From contig JBFXEW010000012.1 in NCBI GenBank assembly GCA_050179685.1, positions 60,878 through 124,877 of the forward strand: a stretch of DNA of 64,000 bases. Direction: 5' to 3'. This document shows positions 61,397-64,000 of this stretch, one piece after another. The notes beneath the pieces were generated by a model. The model was given only the letters and a program-made list of their open reading frames with translations. It was not told the origin of the DNA and did no database searches. The stretch comes from GWE2-40-63 sp050179685. GTDB lineage: Bacteria > Bacteroidota > Bacteroidia > Bacteroidales > SZUA-534. How positions within the stretch are numbered: the stretch's first letter is position 1; every line of letters begins with the position of its first letter. The position numbers and the translations under genes were made by a program.

Positions 61397-64000
61397 ATGA
61401 ATTCTAGGGAGATAAGACAAAAGTTTAAGGATTTCTTTGCTACAAAGCAGCATCAGATAGTTGCCAGCGCACCCATGGTAATTAAGGACGATCCAACCTT
61501 AATGTTTACCAATGCCGGCATGAACCAGTTTAAAGACATTTTTTTGGGCAACTCGCCCGTTAAAAATCCGAGGATTGCCAATGCGCAAAAATGTTTGCGG
61601 GTTTCGGGCAAGCACAACGATTTGGAAGAGGTGGGTCACGACACCTATCACCATACCATGTTCGAGATGTTAGGTAACTGGTCGTTTGGCGATTACTTTA
61701 AAGAAGATGCCATTAACTGGGCCTGGGAGCTTTTGGTCGATGAGTTTGGTTTGTCGCCCGACCGGCTTTATGCCACTATTTTTGAAGGCGATGCCGAAGA
61801 CAAGGTAGCTTTGGATGAAGAAGCTAAAAAACATTGGAGTAAATTCCTGCCCCAGGATAGAATTCTGACCGGAAATAAAAAAGACAATTTTTGGGAGATG
61901 GGCAATACAGGACCTTGCGGACCCTGTTCTGAAATTCATGTGGATATTCGTTCCGATGAAGAGCGGGCTAAAGTTGACGGAAAAACCCTGGTAAATAACG
62001 ATCATCCCCAGGTAATTGAAATTTGGAACCTGGTTTTTATTCAGTACAACCGCAAAGCCGACGGTAAACTGGAATCGTTGCCCAGCAAACACGTAGATAC
62101 CGGAATGGGATTCGAGCGTTTGTGCATGGCTTTACAAGGCAAACAATCGAATTACGACACCGATGTGTTTCAACCCCTGATTCAAAAAATTGCTGAATTC
62201 TCCGGAGTAAAATATGGCGCACAAAAGCAAAGCGATGTGGCCATGCGGGTAATTGCCGATCACATTCGTACCATTGCTTTTGCCATTACCGATGGGCAAC
62301 TTCCATCGAACAACAAAGCCGGTTATGTAATCCGTCGAATTCTTAGGCGGGCAGTGCGTTATGGATTTACTTTTCTCGACCGGAAAGAACCCTTTATGTT
62401 CCGCCTGATTCCCGTGTTAATTGAAACCATGGGCGAAGCGTATCCTGAACTGAAAAGCCAGCAAAACATCATCGAAAAAGTGATTCAGGAAGAAGAAAAC
62501 TCTTTTTTGCGAACCCTAGCTACGGGCATCAAGCTGCTGGATCAACTTATTGAAAAAACTATTGCCGACGATTATAAAGTGGTTAGCGGAAAAGTAGCTT
62601 TTGAACTTTACGACACCTATGGTTTTCCGCTCGATTTAACCCAGCTTATTCTGAAAGAAAACGGTTTGATTGTTAACCGCAAGGAGTTCGACGAAGCCAT
62701 GAACGAGCAAAAAGAACGTTCACGTTCAGCAGCTACCCTTGAAACCGACGATTGGGTTGAAGTGGCTATTGACGATAAAGCTGAGTTTATTGGTTACGAT
62801 TATACCGAAGCCGATATTCACATTACCAAATACCGAAAAGTTTCAGCCAAAACCGGCGATTTATACCAGTTGGTTTTCAATATAACTCCTTTTTATGCCG
62901 AAGGTGGTGGCCAGGTTGGCGATACCGGCTACATTGAGGCCGATGGAAAAAAATATTCCATTATCGATGTTAAAAAAGAACACAATCAAATCATTCATCT
63001 GGTAAAGGAGTTACCTGAAGATACTGGTTTTGCTTTTAAAGCCGTGGTAAGCGCAAACAAACGACTGGCCACCCAGTGCAATCACTCGGCAACGCACTTG
63101 TTGCATCATGCGTTGCGTCAGGTACTCGGCAAACATGTGGAGCAAAAAGGTTCGTTGGTAACGCCCGAATACCTGCGCTTCGACTTTAGCCACTTTCAAA
63201 AGCTTACGCCTGAAGAACTGGTCGAGGTAGAAAAACGGGTCAATCAAAAGATTCGTGAAAACATAGCCTTGGACGAAAAACGCGAAATTCCTATCGAGAA
63301 GGCGCGCGAAATGGGGGCGATGGCTCTTTTTGGAGAAAAATACGGCGATGTGGTACGGGTGATAAAATTTGGTGAATCGGTTGAGCTGTGCGGAGGTACC
63401 CATGTGAATGCAACTGGTCAAATTGGCTTGTTTAAGATAACTTCGGAAAGCTCTATTGCAGCCGGTATCCGCCGGATTGAAGCAGTTACTGCTTACGAAG
63501 CCGAGAAATATGTAAACACCCGATTAAATACCCTTCAGGGAATTACCGAATTGGTAAAAAGCAACAAGAACCTGCTGGCCGATATCGAGAAACTTATTGC
63601 TGAAAACCAGACGTTAAGTAAGCAGGTGGAACAGTTTAGTAAAGATGCAGCTAAAATTGTAAAAGCAGCCCTGAAAGATTCGGTAAAAGAAATCAACGGA
63701 CTAAATTCCATTTTTGCAAAAGTTGAAGTAGCTTCGGCTGCCGATTTAAAGGATATTGCCTTTCAGTTAAAGGGCGAATTGGACAACCTGTTCCTGGTGC
63801 TGGGTGCCGAAATAGATGGTAAAGCCAATCTGGCGGTAATGATTTCAGATAATCTGGTTAGCGAACGTAATTTAAATGCCGGTGCCATTATCCGCGAAAT
63901 ATCGAAAGAGATTCAGGGCGGCGGCGGCGGACAGGCCTTTTATGCAACTGCCGGTGGTAAAAAGCCCGAAGGTATTGATGCGGCTATTGAAAAAGCCAAA
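61397..64000 (+). CDS. alaS: Alanine--tRNA ligase, 3' end beyond the window
   Basis: An open frame of 868 codons runs from ATG 61397 to the window edge without a stop; AlaRS is usually about 870-880 residues, so only a few are missing. The opening MNSREIRQKFKDFFATKQHQ is the family start. The aminoacylation domain includes MFTNAGMNQFKD and HHTMFEMLGNWSFGDYF. The editing domain has zinc ligands in CNHSATHLLHH (about 560) and CGGTHV (about 665). The C-terminal oligomerisation domain includes the GGGGGQAF segment near 845. It attaches alanine to tRNA-Ala and clears mischarged Ser and Gly. It is divergent from the M23 gene. Confidence 0.97.
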   Translation, partial: MNSREIRQKFKDFFATKQHQIVASAPMVIKDDPTLMFTNAGMNQFKDIFLGNSPVKNPRIANAQKCLRVSGKHNDLEEVGHDTYHHTMFEMLGNWSFGDYFKEDAINWAWELLVDEFGLSPDRLYATIFEGDAEDKVALDEEAKKHWSKFLPQDRILTGNKKDNFWEMGNTGPCGPCSEIHVDIRSDEERAKVDGKTLVNNDHPQVIEIWNLVFIQYNRKADGKLESLPSKHVDTGMGFERLCMALQGKQSNYDTDVFQPLIQKIAEFSGVKYGAQKQSDVAMRVIADHIRTIAFAITDGQLPSNNKAGYVIRRILRRAVRYGFTFLDRKEPFMFRLIPVLIETMGEAYPELKSQQNIIEKVIQEEENSFLRTLATGIKLLDQLIEKTIADDYKVVSGKVAFELYDTYGFPLDLTQLILKENGLIVNRKEFDEAMNEQKERSRSAATLETDDWVEVAIDDKAEFIGYDYTEADIHITKYRKVSAKTGDLYQLVFNITPFYAEGGGQVGDTGYIEADGKKYSIIDVKKEHNQIIHLVKELPEDTGFAFKAVVSANKRLATQCNHSATHLLHHALRQVLGKHVEQKGSLVTPEYLRFDFSHFQKLTPEELVEVEKRVNQKIRENIALDEKREIPIEKAREMGAMALFGEKYGDVVRVIKFGESVELCGGTHVNATGQIGLFKITSESSIAAGIRRIEAVTAYEAEKYVNTRLNTLQGITELVKSNKNLLADIEKLIAENQTLSKQVEQFSKDAAKIVKAALKDSVKEINGLNSIFAKVEVASAADLKDIAFQLKGELDNLFLVLGAEIDGKANLAVMISDNLVSERNLNAGAIIREISKEIQGGGGGQAFYATAGGKKPEGIDAAIEKAK

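Overview
This window looks like a chromosomal segment from a Bacteroidota bacterium, probably class Bacteroidia and plausibly near the Marinilabiliales/Prolixibacteraceae (the finer placement is a guess). The signs are a SusC/SusD pair, several exported proteins with type IX secretion (T9SS) C-terminal sorting domains, families largely confined to this phylum (DUF3078, DUF4623, DUF4922), promoter -7 boxes of the form TAnnTTTG, and start codons without clear Shine-Dalgarno sequences. I see no rRNA, tRNA, CRISPR array, insertion sequence or phage gene.

Layout. 1-1.5 kb: TatD nuclease and TcdA. 1.76-6.5 kb: a large D-lactate dehydrogenase divergent from the lipoprotein NamZ, then a small helical protein. 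6.5-7.1 kb: a gene-free stretch with a decayed copy of a LytTR gene tail and a strict 42-bp tandem repeat. 7.1-9.0 kb: LytTR response regulator and 4-TM histidine kinase. 9.1-14.8 kb: a complete RND efflux operon. 15-19 kb: DUF3078 protein, acyl-CoA synthetase, DUF819 membrane protein. 19.3-34.4 kb: a nine-gene minus-strand block (secreted amidase, GT2, DUF4922, double GNAT, SGNH hydrolase, leaderless SpoIID-like protein, AmpG-like transporter, NagB/PIG-L fusion, T9SS phosphodiester glycosidase). 34.6-37 kb: murK and murQ convergent with a GntR/FCD regulator. 37.3-56.2 kb: two GHL10 glycosidases, two DUF4623 T9SS proteins, a beta-propeller protein, a T9SS amidase and a SusC/SusD pair. 56.3-64 kb: a small Cys-rich protein, a sugar nucleotidyltransferase, a SiaC-like protein, an aminotransferase, MerR, CapA, an M23 peptidase and alaS, which runs off the window end.

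The unifying theme of roughly 1.7-6 kb plus 19-56 kb is peptidoglycan salvage. Surface and periplasmic enzymes (NamZ, two amidases, GHL10, phosphodiester glycosidase) and a SusCD pair would release and import fragments. The AmpG-like carrier would move them inward. MurK and MurQ would turn MurNAc into GlcNAc-6-phosphate plus D-lactate. The NagB fusion would feed the amino sugar into glycolysis, and the D-lactate dehydrogenase would oxidise the lactate. I read a recurring operator-like element (core TGTMATACA, often within TTTGnnnnnCAAA overlapping a TAnnTTTG box) at namZ/D-lactate dehydrogenase, murK/amidase, the GntR gene itself, GHL10 and the DUF4623 operon. This suggests one GntR/FCD regulon. 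The least understood part is the conserved cytosolic set SpoIID-like, SGNH, GNAT, DUF4922 and GT2 inside the salvage operon.
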